Shown one piece after another: positions 1 to 5,685 of a DNA stretch of 8,256 nt. Made by a program: the position numbers and the translations under genes. A model generated the notes under the pieces. It worked only from the letters and a program-made list of their open reading frames with translations. It was not told the DNA's origin and ran no database searches. How positions within the stretch are numbered: the first letter of the stretch is position 1; the number at the start of each line of letters is the position of its first letter. The DNA is taken from assembly GCA_016296675.1 (NCBI GenBank), contig JAEDIV010000120.1:1-8256 (forward strand), given 5' to 3'. Source of the stretch: Clostridia bacterium. GTDB lineage: Bacteria; Bacillota; Clostridia; Christensenellales; Aristaeellaceae.

Positions 1-49
1 CAGGAGATCGGCCCCTCCCCATCAAAAAAGGAACTTTTTTGATGGCTTG
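1..49 (+). repeat. Dispersed structured repeat, copy 1 (right end only)
   Basis: This stretch matches the right end of the complete copy (about 4265-4313), with a few substitutions and one 1-bp indel. It holds the arm GGAGATC at 3-9, where the complete copy has GGGGATC, and the terminal hairpin CATCAAAAAAG (20-30), loop GAA (31-33), CTTTTTTGATG (34-44). The loop is GTA in the complete copy. It ends in GATGGCTTGA and runs directly into a gene-end hairpin at 50-81. The left part lies outside the window. No coding function is seen. Confidence 0.85.
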
Positions 50-81
50 AAACCGGGTGCATATTTTTCTGCACCCGGTTT
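50..81. terminator. Gene-end hairpin downstream of the 282-residue protein gene
   Basis: This is a perfect 12-bp inverted repeat: AAACCGGGTGCA (50-61), an 8-base loop, then TGCACCCGGTTT (70-81). It lies 10 bp beyond the stop codon of the minus-strand gene that ends at 92. On the minus strand no T-tract follows; the sequence passes straight into the repeat at 1-49. On the plus strand a T-rich stretch follows (79-96). By analogy with 4065-4346, this may be one of two hairpin copies flanking the repeat, with the other outside the window. Terminator activity here is inferred. Confidence 0.6.
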
Positions 82-91
82 GTTGGATTTT

Positions 92-940
92 TCAGTTTTG
101 TCCATTAAACTCTTCCCACCATGCGACAAAGGCAAAATATGCTTCCTGCATGTGCGCGGGAAGCGCGCTAAGAGCGATGCTTTCGACGTTGGGACAAGGA
201 ATGTGCTGATGATTGCATGTCGGCCAAAGCGCCTTGAAGGATTGCGTTTTCATCATCTTAGAACCAAAGGGAATCACAAAACACGCGTCCGTCGGCGGAT
301 GATCGAGATCCACATACACACCGTATTCCGCTCTGCCGTCCATGGAGATATATTTGACCGGCGAAACCGAGGGCAAAAATGCGGGAAACTCCGGAAGCGG
401 CAATGCTTCCAAGCCGCATTCTCCGCCTAAATTGCCCGAGAGCGTGCGAATGGTTTTCTGGCTGGTCAGTTCGCAGGAAAAAATTACATCTTCCTGAAAT
501 TCGTCTTCGCTTGTCAGAATTCTGCGCTTTTCAACGGTGTATTTTCCTTCTTTTCCAGGCTGATCGGCATAGGTTTCATAGAAGCGGTCAATGGTCTTAA
601 GCGCCGTTTCAAAATCCGCTGCCAAATATCTCTCGGGATAGGCGTCCGGCGTGTCCTGGATGGTAAGCTCGTATACTTCATTTTTGCCGGCCTTCAAAAA
701 GGCTTCGAGCTGAGAATTCATTTTTGAGGCATACATTTTCGCCTTTTGGGCGACAGCATCGTCTGTCTCGCTGAGCATAGAGGCAATCCGTATTTTTTCC
801 TGATAAGAGGGCGCGAAATGATCCGTCAGCGAAAGAAGCTCATCGCCCGTAAAGGCATAATCGTTTTCTTCGATAAATGACCTTAAATCCCGCGAAAAGA
901 AATACGCGACGATCATATCCCGGATATCGTTAAGACGCAT
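92..940 (-). CDS. Hypothetical protein of 282 residues, family not recognised
   Basis: I do not recognise this family. The product is predicted to be soluble: there is no signal peptide and no membrane-length hydrophobic segment. The N-terminal third (about 1-90) is rich in charged residues and probably helical. The middle (about 90-170) is mixed with many acidic residues. The C-terminal part (about 180-282) contains the cluster C242, H244, H246, C249, which could bind a metal or be chance, and ends in an aromatic stretch (FVAWWEEF). The start codon at 938-940 is supported by GAGGTGG (minus strand, 947-953) seven bases upstream. The gene has its own promoter, and a terminator closes the upstream gene, so it is probably transcribed alone. 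The coding call is firm because of its length, ribosome site and promoter. The function is unknown. Confidence 0.85.
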   Translation of the reverse strand: MRLNDIRDMIVAYFFSRDLRSFIEENDYAFTGDELLSLTDHFAPSYQEKIRIASMLSETDDAVAQKAKMYASKMNSQLEAFLKAGKNEVYELTIQDTPDAYPERYLAADFETALKTIDRFYETYADQPGKEGKYTVEKRRILTSEDEFQEDVIFSCELTSQKTIRTLSGNLGGECGLEALPLPEFPAFLPSVSPVKYISMDGRAEYGVYVDLDHPPTDACFVIPFGSKMMKTQSFKALWPTCNHQHIPCPNVESIALSALPAHMQEAYFAFVAWWEEFNGQN

Positions 941-962
941 GCCGTTCCACCTCTTTTCCTAT

Positions 963-990
963 ATGATATCACTTTAACGCGAAAATGCAA
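963..990 (-). promoter_or_regulatory. Sigma-A-type promoter for the 282-residue protein gene
   Basis: Read on the minus strand: TTGCAT (985-990), a 16-bp spacer, then TATCAT (963-968). The -10 box is preceded by TG plus one base, forming an extended -10. It lies about 22 bp before the start codon, so the predicted 5' leader is very short. Confidence 0.6.
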
Positions 991-1033
991 GAACAAATCA
1001 CTGAAACGAAATCCAAAAGTGAAAAACGCCGAT

Positions 1034-1071
1034 AAAAACCCGTCTTTCGACATTTTTCGCTGTAAGGCGGG
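1034..1071 (-). terminator. Rho-independent terminator after the GH36 gene
   Basis: On the minus strand, CCCGCCTT pairs with AAGACGGG (one mismatch), with a short inner ACA/TGT stem, and is followed by TTTTT (1034-1038). It lies about 40 bp beyond the stop codon of the gene ending at 1110 and separates it from the next minus-strand gene. The rest of 941-1109 holds only that gene's promoter and ribosome site. Confidence 0.75.
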
Positions 1072-1109
1072 AATTGGGTTCATACGCAGTTAAAGAAATA
1101 TATGAATTT

Positions 1110-3125
1110 TCATGCCTTTTCCACCCACATGAGTTTCGCCGTGCGCTTTTCTAAAAGCAATATTTCCGCTTCGCCCTCCGGCGCAGGGATCACATCACCC
1201 GTATCCTCATCCGTCATTTTCCACAGTCCCTTCGCAAACGGGAGCGAAATCTTCAATGCGTCCTCATTGCACTCTTCCTGCCTGAATGCAAACAAAACGC
1301 CTTTTTCTTCTTCGGGATCGAAATAGCAGTACGCCGTCATGCCGTTCTTTTCTTCGCCCGAATGCCACGGGGTCAAGGTGTAGAAATCCTTGAGCAGATA
1401 GGGATTAACCTTTTTCCACTCAGAAAGGCCGAATCTCAAAATGGAGAAATCCTGATCGGGATCTTCGGCAAACTGACTGTCCACATTGAGCGCGCACAGA
1501 TAACTTGCACGCCATACATATTTGTCGCTTGTGCCGGTCAGGGCCAGCTGCTCAAGCTTTTCCTTGGTGTTCGCGCCGGAGAAGGGAAGCCATTTATTGA
1601 AAGAAGACGTCATCGAAAGGCGAAGCGCAGTTGACGTTCTGTCGGAATCGCTTCTTAAAAGCGGAATACCGCGGCGCATGGATTCAAGGTCGTTTCTTCC
1701 GCCGCCGGACGCGCAGCTGTCAACAAAGCCGCATCCGCCGGTGGACAGCGTGGTTTCAATAAGCGCATCCCACATGCGGTAATGGTTCAGTATGAATTTG
1801 CACTCCGTAATGCCCTGCCGATTTTCGCCTTCTTTTTCATCCAGAAATTTCCAAAGCGCAGCCGGGTCTGAATTGTTGTCCTCGCGGTACATGTCAATGC
1901 CGTTTTCCTTCAAAACCTTTGACACGCGCTCAATCGTATACTGAAGGCACGCTTCATCGCCGATGTTGTTGGTGATGACATTGGTGCCCATATCAATTGC
2001 CCAGTCGCGATTGTATCCGAAATTTTTGACCATGTTGTCCGGATCCGTCACGCGTTCGGGCTCAAACCACATAAGCGTTTTGATTCCGTGTTTGTGTCCG
2101 TAATCGACAGACTGCCTGAACGTATCGCCCGGCCACTTGTTTTCATCCAGCGCCCAGGTTCCGATGGTATGCCACCAGTCGCGGTCTTGGGAAAACGGCT
2201 CGGGACTGCGCATGTCGGGCGCAATATACCAGCCCGCGTCAAACCATCGAAAGTCCACCTTCACATTTTCACTCATCATCTTGTCAAGGCTGCGCTTCCA
2301 CGTGTCATGCCTTTCCGAAATGCTGCCGTCGCTGTTGGGCCGTCCTGTGTCTGAAGCCAGGCAGCAAGTGGAAAAGGGCTTTAAGGGATTTCCTTCCTTA
2401 TCGGCCTTGGGCAGATTCCACGCGGCATAAAAGCTGCGCCAGAGATTCTGCGCAAACTGGGGCTGAACACTTTCGTATGGAATGACGGTGAAAAGCGCTG
2501 TACGGATACGCTCGCCGCTTTTGAGCACGGTTTTCAGGTTAATTACGCTCTGGGCTGTGAAAATGCATCCATCCTGCGTCCGTTCAAAATCGCTCTTCCA
2601 TGTGCCCGCCCAGCCGATGGCCAAAAGCGCGCCGCCATGATCAAACTTCAGATCAAAATAAGGGAAATACACATGCGTTGCGCGTCCGCTGTCCGATACA
2701 AAATGGACGCCCTTTTCATCCACCGGAAGATCATAGGGGCGGTAGAAATTTACGTGATCGCCGAGAATGCCGGTCGCGCGGGCATTTTTGCCCTGAAACG
2801 CAATCTCCGTTTGCGCATTCTCGATCACAAGGCTTTCATGATCCGTGTCGTTTTCAAACCACACCGTCCATTCCGTCGCACCATGGGTATAATAGTGCGT
2901 GAGCAAAACAGATACCTTCACGCCGTCCGGCAAACGATAAAAAAGAGTTACATCCTTCCTGCCGTCCTGCGCTTTTTCAATTTTCCCAATGAATGTAAGC
3001 GCGTCACAAGAGAACCCTTTGTATATTTTTTCTCCGTAGGAAAAAGAAAACGGGATCGTTTCCGGTAATGCAGCCATATTCTCAAACGCCAGATCCTGCT
3101 TATGATTTCTGTAATCCACGTTCAT
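1110..3125 (-). CDS. Alpha-galactosidase-type glycoside hydrolase, family GH36
   Basis: This is predicted to be a retaining alpha-galactosidase that removes terminal alpha-linked galactose, or a related sugar such as N-acetylgalactosamine, from oligosaccharides. There is no signal peptide, so it should act in the cytoplasm on imported sugars. Its 671 residues are slightly short for GH36, often about 700-730. Order: an N-terminal beta-sandwich region (about 1-230), the catalytic barrel (about 250-540), and a C-terminal beta domain. Barrel landmarks are WFDAGWY (294-300), the pattern W324..D327..KWPGDTF (330-336), and WFEPERV (353-359). The likely nucleophile is D416 in YREDNN, and the likely acid/base is D479 in SCASGGGRND. 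Their spacing of 63 resembles that of known GH36 enzymes. The usual KWDMNR motif is changed, so this is a divergent subgroup and substrate specificity is uncertain. Start: GGAGG six to seven bases before the ATG at 3123-3125. It is probably monocistronic. Confidence 0.85.
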   Translation of the reverse strand: MNVDYRNHKQDLAFENMAALPETIPFSFSYGEKIYKGFSCDALTFIGKIEKAQDGRKDVTLFYRLPDGVKVSVLLTHYYTHGATEWTVWFENDTDHESLVIENAQTEIAFQGKNARATGILGDHVNFYRPYDLPVDEKGVHFVSDSGRATHVYFPYFDLKFDHGGALLAIGWAGTWKSDFERTQDGCIFTAQSVINLKTVLKSGERIRTALFTVIPYESVQPQFAQNLWRSFYAAWNLPKADKEGNPLKPFSTCCLASDTGRPNSDGSISERHDTWKRSLDKMMSENVKVDFRWFDAGWYIAPDMRSPEPFSQDRDWWHTIGTWALDENKWPGDTFRQSVDYGHKHGIKTLMWFEPERVTDPDNMVKNFGYNRDWAIDMGTNVITNNIGDEACLQYTIERVSKVLKENGIDMYREDNNSDPAALWKFLDEKEGENRQGITECKFILNHYRMWDALIETTLSTGGCGFVDSCASGGGRNDLESMRRGIPLLRSDSDRTSTALRLSMTSSFNKWLPFSGANTKEKLEQLALTGTSDKYVWRASYLCALNVDSQFAEDPDQDFSILRFGLSEWKKVNPYLLKDFYTLTPWHSGEEKNGMTAYCYFDPEEEKGVLFAFRQEECNEDALKISLPFAKGLWKMTDEDTGDVIPAPEGEAEILLLEKRTAKLMWVEKA

Positions 3126-3155
3126 ACAGCGCCTCCAAACGTAATTTCCATAAAG

Positions 3156-3184
3156 ATTATACCAAAGCTTGCATCAAATGAAAA
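3156..3184 (-). promoter_or_regulatory. Promoter of the GH36 gene
   Basis: Minus strand: a perfect TATAAT (3156-3161) preceded by TGG, giving an extended -10. At 17 bp spacing lies a weak -35, TTTTCA (3179-3184). The 5' leader would be about 25 bases. The weak -35 and the repeats just upstream suggest that an activator could matter here; this is inference. Confidence 0.7.
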
Positions 3185-3187
3185 GAC

Positions 3188-3233
3188 GCATTGCAGTTTT
3201 TGCATTCTTCCCATTCACAAGGCATTGCAGTTT
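3188..3233. repeat. Pair of 12-bp direct repeats in the GH36/purC divergent region
   Basis: GCATTGCAGTTT occurs twice, at 3188-3199 and 3222-3233, with starts 34 bp apart (about three helical turns). Each is followed shortly by another TGCAT or GCAT. They lie immediately upstream of the GH36 -35 box, centred about 45 and 79 bp before its predicted transcription start. This is a position typical of activator sites such as those of AraC-type regulators. An operator role is inferred; no regulator gene is in the window. Confidence 0.5.
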
Positions 3234-3239
3234 GCATAA

Positions 3240-3268
3240 TTGACAATATAAATATCAAAAATTTTACT
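3240..3268 (+). promoter_or_regulatory. Possible distal promoter for purC
   Basis: A perfect TTGACA (3240-3245) is followed after 17 bp by TTTACT (3263-3268), which matches four of six -10 positions. It would give a leader of about 90 bases. It is weaker than the proximal site at 3309-3317 and may be chance in this AT-rich stretch. Confidence 0.3.
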
Positions 3269-3308
3269 CCACGTTTCATCAACTCTCCATGTTTTGACAT
3301 GCATATTG

Positions 3309-3317
3309 TGCTATAAT
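3309..3317 (+). promoter_or_regulatory. Proximal extended -10 promoter of purC
   Basis: TGCTATAAT is a perfect extended -10 (TATAAT at 3312-3317) about 50 bp before the purC start codon. No good -35 lies at 16-18 bp spacing. A TTGACA at 3294-3299 is only 12 bp away, too close to pair with this -10. The predicted leader is about 44 bases. No purine riboswitch is recognisable in it. Confidence 0.65.
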
Positions 3318-3367
3318 AAGCATAGGATCCAATGTTTATTTTTGATAGATGATGAGGAGTGAACTTC

Positions 3368-4057
3368 ATGAAGACTCTCTACACCGGCAAGACCAAAAAT
3401 GTTCTCTTGGACGAAACCACCGGCATTGTACACCTTTTTTTCAAGGATGACGCGACCGGCGAAAACGGCGTGTTTGATCCCGGCTCCAACACCGTCGGCG
3501 GCAGCGTAGAGGGAAAAGGCATCGTCGGCCTCACCGTATCCAAGCACTTTTTTGAGCTGATGGAGAAAAACGGCATTCCTACCCACTATCTGGGAAGCGA
3601 AATCGAAAAAGGTCTCATGATGGTTCGCAAGCTCACCGTTCCGAAGCTCGAGTTCGTCGTTCGCTACTATACCGCCGGCTCCATGTGCCGCCGCTTCACC
3701 CTCCCCGAGGGCATTCCCTTCGATCCGCCGTACGCCGAGGTTACCTTAAAGGATGACGCGCAGGGCGATCCCCTGATTTCCGAGCGCCTGTGCATCATGA
3801 AAGGGCTTCTTAAGGAAGGCCAGTACGACGAAGCGCTGAGCGTCGTTTACAGAGTCGGCGAAGTGCTCAAAAAGGAACTGGCTTCCATGAACCTTACCCT
3901 CATCGACTTCAAAATCGAAGTTGGCTATGATGAGAACGGCAAGATCTACGTTGCCGACGAAATTACGCCCGACATCTGGCGCGTAAAAGATGAAAACGGC
4001 AACATCCCCAACCAGATCGACTGCGCAAAGATGATCCTCGAAAAGATCAGCAAATAA
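3368..4057 (+). CDS. purC: Phosphoribosylaminoimidazole-succinocarboxamide (SAICAR) synthase
   Basis: PurC joins aspartate to CAIR using ATP, a step of de novo purine synthesis in the cytoplasm. The 229 residues are near the usual 235-240 of the bacterial form. Family landmarks are in order: YTGKTKNV (5-12) in the ATP-binding loop, VRYYTAGSMCRR (98-109), the KDDAQGDP block (128-135), LIDFKIEVG (178-186), and DEITPDIWRVKD (197-208). The last differs from the common DEISPD(T)xRLWD form, but the key acidic residues remain. The start is the ATG at 3368, eight bases after GAGGAG (3354-3359). An in-frame GTG at 3359 overlaps that ribosome site and is unlikely. No other purine gene is nearby, so this copy stands outside a pur operon. 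Its transcript runs towards the duplicated terminator hairpins and the repeat. Confidence 0.93.
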   Translation: MKTLYTGKTKNVLLDETTGIVHLFFKDDATGENGVFDPGSNTVGGSVEGKGIVGLTVSKHFFELMEKNGIPTHYLGSEIEKGLMMVRKLTVPKLEFVVRYYTAGSMCRRFTLPEGIPFDPPYAEVTLKDDAQGDPLISERLCIMKGLLKEGQYDEALSVVYRVGEVLKKELASMNLTLIDFKIEVGYDENGKIYVADEITPDIWRVKDENGNIPNQIDCAKMILEKISK

Positions 4058-4064
4058 ACAGATT

Positions 4065-4099
4065 AAAAAAGAGATTGAGCGTTTCATTCGCTCAATCTC
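4065..4099. terminator. Terminator hairpin, purC-proximal copy
   Basis: AAAAAA (4065-4070) is followed by an 11-bp perfect stem, GAGATTGAGCG (4071-4081) and CGCTCAATCTC (4089-4099), with the loop TTTCATT. It starts 13 bp after the purC stop. In the plus direction no T-tract follows (AGATCA comes next). On the minus strand the six As become a T-tract, so this copy is a complete terminator only for leftward transcription. An identical 29-bp hairpin lies at 4312-4340. Confidence 0.8.
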
Positions 4100-4311
4100 A
4101 GATCATCAACAAACCTCCGGGAGAGGTATGGAGAGGGAGCGCGCTCCCTCTCCATTTTCAATCGATTTTGGCGGCATGTACGCCTAAATCGCGCGTTTTC
4201 ACAAAGCGTAGCAACTGTTAACGCTTCCCCTTTCCGATCCCCGCCCGGAAATCCCGCAGGATTTCAGGGGATCGGCCCTTCCCATCAAAAAAGGTACTTT
4301 TTTGATGGCTT
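4100..4311 (+). repeat. Dispersed structured repeat, copy 2 (complete)
   Basis: This 212-bp non-coding block lies between two identical terminator hairpins. Similarity to copy 3 begins at 4108 (AACAAACCTCC). Similarity to copy 1 ends in GATGGCTTGA (4304-4313), whose last two bases overlap the right hairpin copy. It is almost entirely successive inverted repeats: CCTC/GAGG (4114-4126); a perfect 26-bp palindrome (4129-4154); CGATTT-T-GGCG / CGCC-T-AAATCG (4163-4191) with a T-T mismatch; AAGCGT/ACGCTT (4204-4226); a nested hairpin GATCCCC..GAAATCC / GGATTTC.GGGGATC (4236-4273); and CATCAAAAAAG / CTTTTTTGATG (4283-4307). It has no meaningful open reading frame and no transposase. It could be a mobile miniature element, a structured 3' untranslated RNA, or a terminator-associated repeat; I do not recognise a named family. 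Confidence 0.8.
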
Positions 4312-4346
4312 GAGATTGAGCGTTTCATTCGCTCAATCTCTTTTTT
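4312..4346. terminator. Terminator hairpin, distal copy with plus-strand T-tract
   Basis: The same 29 bases as 4071-4099 occur here (stem GAGATTGAGCG / CGCTCAATCTC, loop TTTCATT), followed by TTTTTT (4341-4346). This is a complete rho-independent terminator for plus-strand transcription from purC. For the minus-strand gene ending at 4355 this hairpin comes first but is followed by AAGCCATC, not Ts. The two hairpin copies together look like one original bidirectional terminator split by the repeat. Confidence 0.85.
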
Positions 4347-4354
4347 GTTCCTTT

Positions 4355-4954
4355 TTATTTTTCCTCAAAGGACGCAAGCACCTTTTCAAACATCTTCTGA
4401 ATTTCAAGATAAGCCCACGTGTCGTTTACCTGATTCGAGGTAAGGGTAATGTAATAAAGCGTTCCGCTTTCGCAGATACAGTACTGTGCGCCGAGGATGC
4501 CGTCCCAGTTATAAAGCACATAGGCATATTCGTTGTCACCGAATTTGCATACATCGCCTTTAACCATAAACTCCGCGCCGTTCATGATGGCAGCCATCTG
4601 CTCAACCAGAGAGGGCATCAGTAACTCAACCAGCTGCTGCGCGGTATAGGGCATACCGATGTTCAGGCTGACAACGTTGAAATTGTCGCCATTGGGATTG
4701 ATAAACATGGACATGCCGCTGGTCCTGATCTGTTCGGCATAGGCGTTCAGATCGATATGGGCATACGCGTTATCAGCAGAAACGCCTTCAAGCAAAGCGC
4801 CGATGCTTTCCGGATCCAGCGTCAGCCACTCCGTCGGATATACATGGGAATATCCTTTGGTCGGATGGGTGTAGTAGCTGAAGGGCATTTCCGCAGAAGC
4901 GGCAAGGGACAAGGCAAACACCAAAATCAGCATGAGGGCAACAAACTTTTTCAT
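4355..4954 (-). CDS. Small secreted protein, possibly PsbP/DcrB-like
   Basis: This 199-residue protein has a typical signal peptide: MKK, a hydrophobic core (about 4-17), and a likely cut after A19-S20-A21. No lipobox cysteine is seen, so it is probably released or wall-associated. The mature start (YYTHPTKGYSHVYPTEW, about 27-43) resembles the opening of PsbP/DcrB-like domains, where a glycine-aromatic strand precedes a YP..W segment. The end (about 165-199) fits the closing strand and helix of such folds. This assignment is a weak inference, and no enzymatic residues are evident. The start is the ATG at 4952-4954, eight bases after AAGGAAG on the minus strand. An in-frame GTG at 4961-4963 overlaps that site and is rejected. 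It has its own strong promoter and may also receive read-through from the cobA-type gene upstream. Confidence 0.8.
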   Translation of the reverse strand: MKKFVALMLILVFALSLAASAEMPFSYYTHPTKGYSHVYPTEWLTLDPESIGALLEGVSADNAYAHIDLNAYAEQIRTSGMSMFINPNGDNFNVVSLNIGMPYTAQQLVELLMPSLVEQMAAIMNGAEFMVKGDVCKFGDNEYAYVLYNWDGILGAQYCICESGTLYYITLTSNQVNDTWAYLEIQKMFEKVLASFEEK

Positions 4955-4986
4955 TTTCCGCACTTCCTTATCTTTCGTCTAAAGCC

Positions 4987-5015
4987 AGTATACATGTCAC
5001 ATTCATCCGTGTCAA
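4987..5015 (-). promoter_or_regulatory. Strong sigma-A promoter of the small secreted protein gene
   Basis: Minus strand: a perfect TTGACA (5010-5015), a 17-bp spacer, then TATACT (4987-4992), five of six to consensus. It sits only 12 bp beyond the stop codon of the upstream adenosyltransferase gene, with no terminator between. This gives an internal promoter while still allowing read-through. Confidence 0.75.
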
Positions 5016-5027
5016 ACAAATATCGAA

Positions 5028-5552
5028 TTAAAATTCAACGCCCGCGCGGGCAGAGATCCCCTTGTCAAACGGATGGCGCCTTTTGATGATCTCGCTCACA
5101 TAATCCGCCTTCTCATAAAGCGACTCGGGCGGATATCTGCCGGTAACCACGGTCTCGCCATAAAGAAGCGCAGTATCAATCAGCCGCCACATGTCCTCTT
5201 CGTCCACAAGGCCGATGCCTGCGCACACGGCCAGTTCGTCCAGAATTATGGTTTCCGGCTTGATTTCCTCGATTTTGTCAATCAGAAGATTTACCTCTGC
5301 CTTTTGCCGCCTTTTTTCCTCCTCGAGCTCCTCCTTCGTCATCTGATAGGTGAACTTATTGGTCGAAGGCACTTTTACAACCGTGGCATTATCAAATTTT
5401 CTTGCGCCGTCCAGCTCGGAAGATTTTCCGTTTTTCAAAAACTGAGCAATCAAAACGCGGTTTCCATGCCCCAGCGCGCGAAGCGCAAGGCCGAAGGCTG
5501 CCGTCGTCTTGCCCTTTCCGTCGCCTGTATACAAGTGAAGCATATTCTGCAT
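5028..5552 (-). CDS. cobA: Cob(I)alamin adenosyltransferase, CobA/CobO/BtuR type
   Basis: This enzyme transfers the adenosyl group of ATP to cob(I)alamin or cobinamide, making the coenzyme B12 form, in the cytoplasm. The 174 residues fit the compact form of the family (E. coli BtuR is about 196). Visible signatures are the P-loop TGDGKGKTTAAFG (9-21), the strand TIILDELAVC (101-110) with acidic residues D105 and E106, TGRYPP (137-142) followed by the KADYVSEI block (148-155), and the C-terminal KGISARAGVEF (164-174). Residues 71-100 are highly charged and probably helical. The start ATG (5550-5552) follows GGAGGG by seven bases on the minus strand. No other cobalamin gene is in the window, which suggests salvage rather than a biosynthetic cluster here. 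The upstream region is too short for a cobalamin riboswitch and shows none. Confidence 0.92.
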   Translation of the reverse strand: MQNMLHLYTGDGKGKTTAAFGLALRALGHGNRVLIAQFLKNGKSSELDGARKFDNATVVKVPSTNKFTYQMTKEELEEEKRRQKAEVNLLIDKIEEIKPETIILDELAVCAGIGLVDEEDMWRLIDTALLYGETVVTGRYPPESLYEKADYVSEIIKRRHPFDKGISARAGVEF

Positions 5553-5580
5553 TTCTCATCCCTCCGCATCATTTAATAAA

Positions 5581-5609
5581 AGTATATATCCCCCGGCCGA
5601 ATCCGTCAA
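5581..5609 (-). promoter_or_regulatory. Promoter of the adenosyltransferase gene
   Basis: Minus strand: TTGACG (5604-5609), a 17-bp spacer, then TATACT (5581-5586). The predicted leader is about 20 bases. It lies back to back with the promoter at 5628-5656; the two -35 boxes are only 18 bp apart, so polymerases or a shared regulator could interfere. Confidence 0.7.
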
Positions 5610-5627
5610 TCATTGGCATATTGATGA

Positions 5628-5656
5628 TTGCAAAAAACTTTTTGATTTGTTATAAT
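5628..5656 (+). promoter_or_regulatory. Promoter of the oligogalacturonate-lyase-like gene
   Basis: TTGCAA (5628-5633), a 17-bp spacer ending in TGT, and a perfect TATAAT (5651-5656) make a strong extended -10 promoter. The start codon is 30 bp beyond the -10, so the leader is about 23 bases with GGAGGG at 5674-5679. Confidence 0.75.
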
Positions 5657-5685
5657 AAAGAAAAGTTTTTTTCGGAGGGAACGGT

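Noticed and set aside
47..430. Plus-strand open frame of 127 codons starting in the hairpin at the window start
   Set aside because: It overlaps a well-supported minus-strand gene and begins in the repeat/terminator region with no ribosome site.
2637..3068. Plus-strand open frame of 143 codons inside the GH36 gene
   Set aside because: It lies opposite a clear GH36 coding sequence, has basic low-quality composition, and has no ribosome site or promoter.
3294..3317. TTGACA and TATAAT as one purC promoter
   Set aside because: The spacer would be 12 bp, too short for sigma-A contacts; the extended -10 alone is the better reading.
4100..4311. Group IIC intron or insertion sequence at the purC terminator
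   Set aside because: Group IIC introns favour terminator hairpins, but this block is only about 212 bp, has no reverse transcriptase or transposase, and I see no convincing intron domain V. A non-autonomous element moved by a remote enzyme remains possible.
4100..4311. CRISPR array
   Set aside because: The inverted repeats differ from each other and are not regularly spaced direct repeats; no cas genes are present.
5553..5685. Cobalamin riboswitch upstream of the adenosyltransferase gene
   Set aside because: The leader predicted from the promoter is about 20 bases, and the divergent region has no B12-box-like or multi-stem structure.
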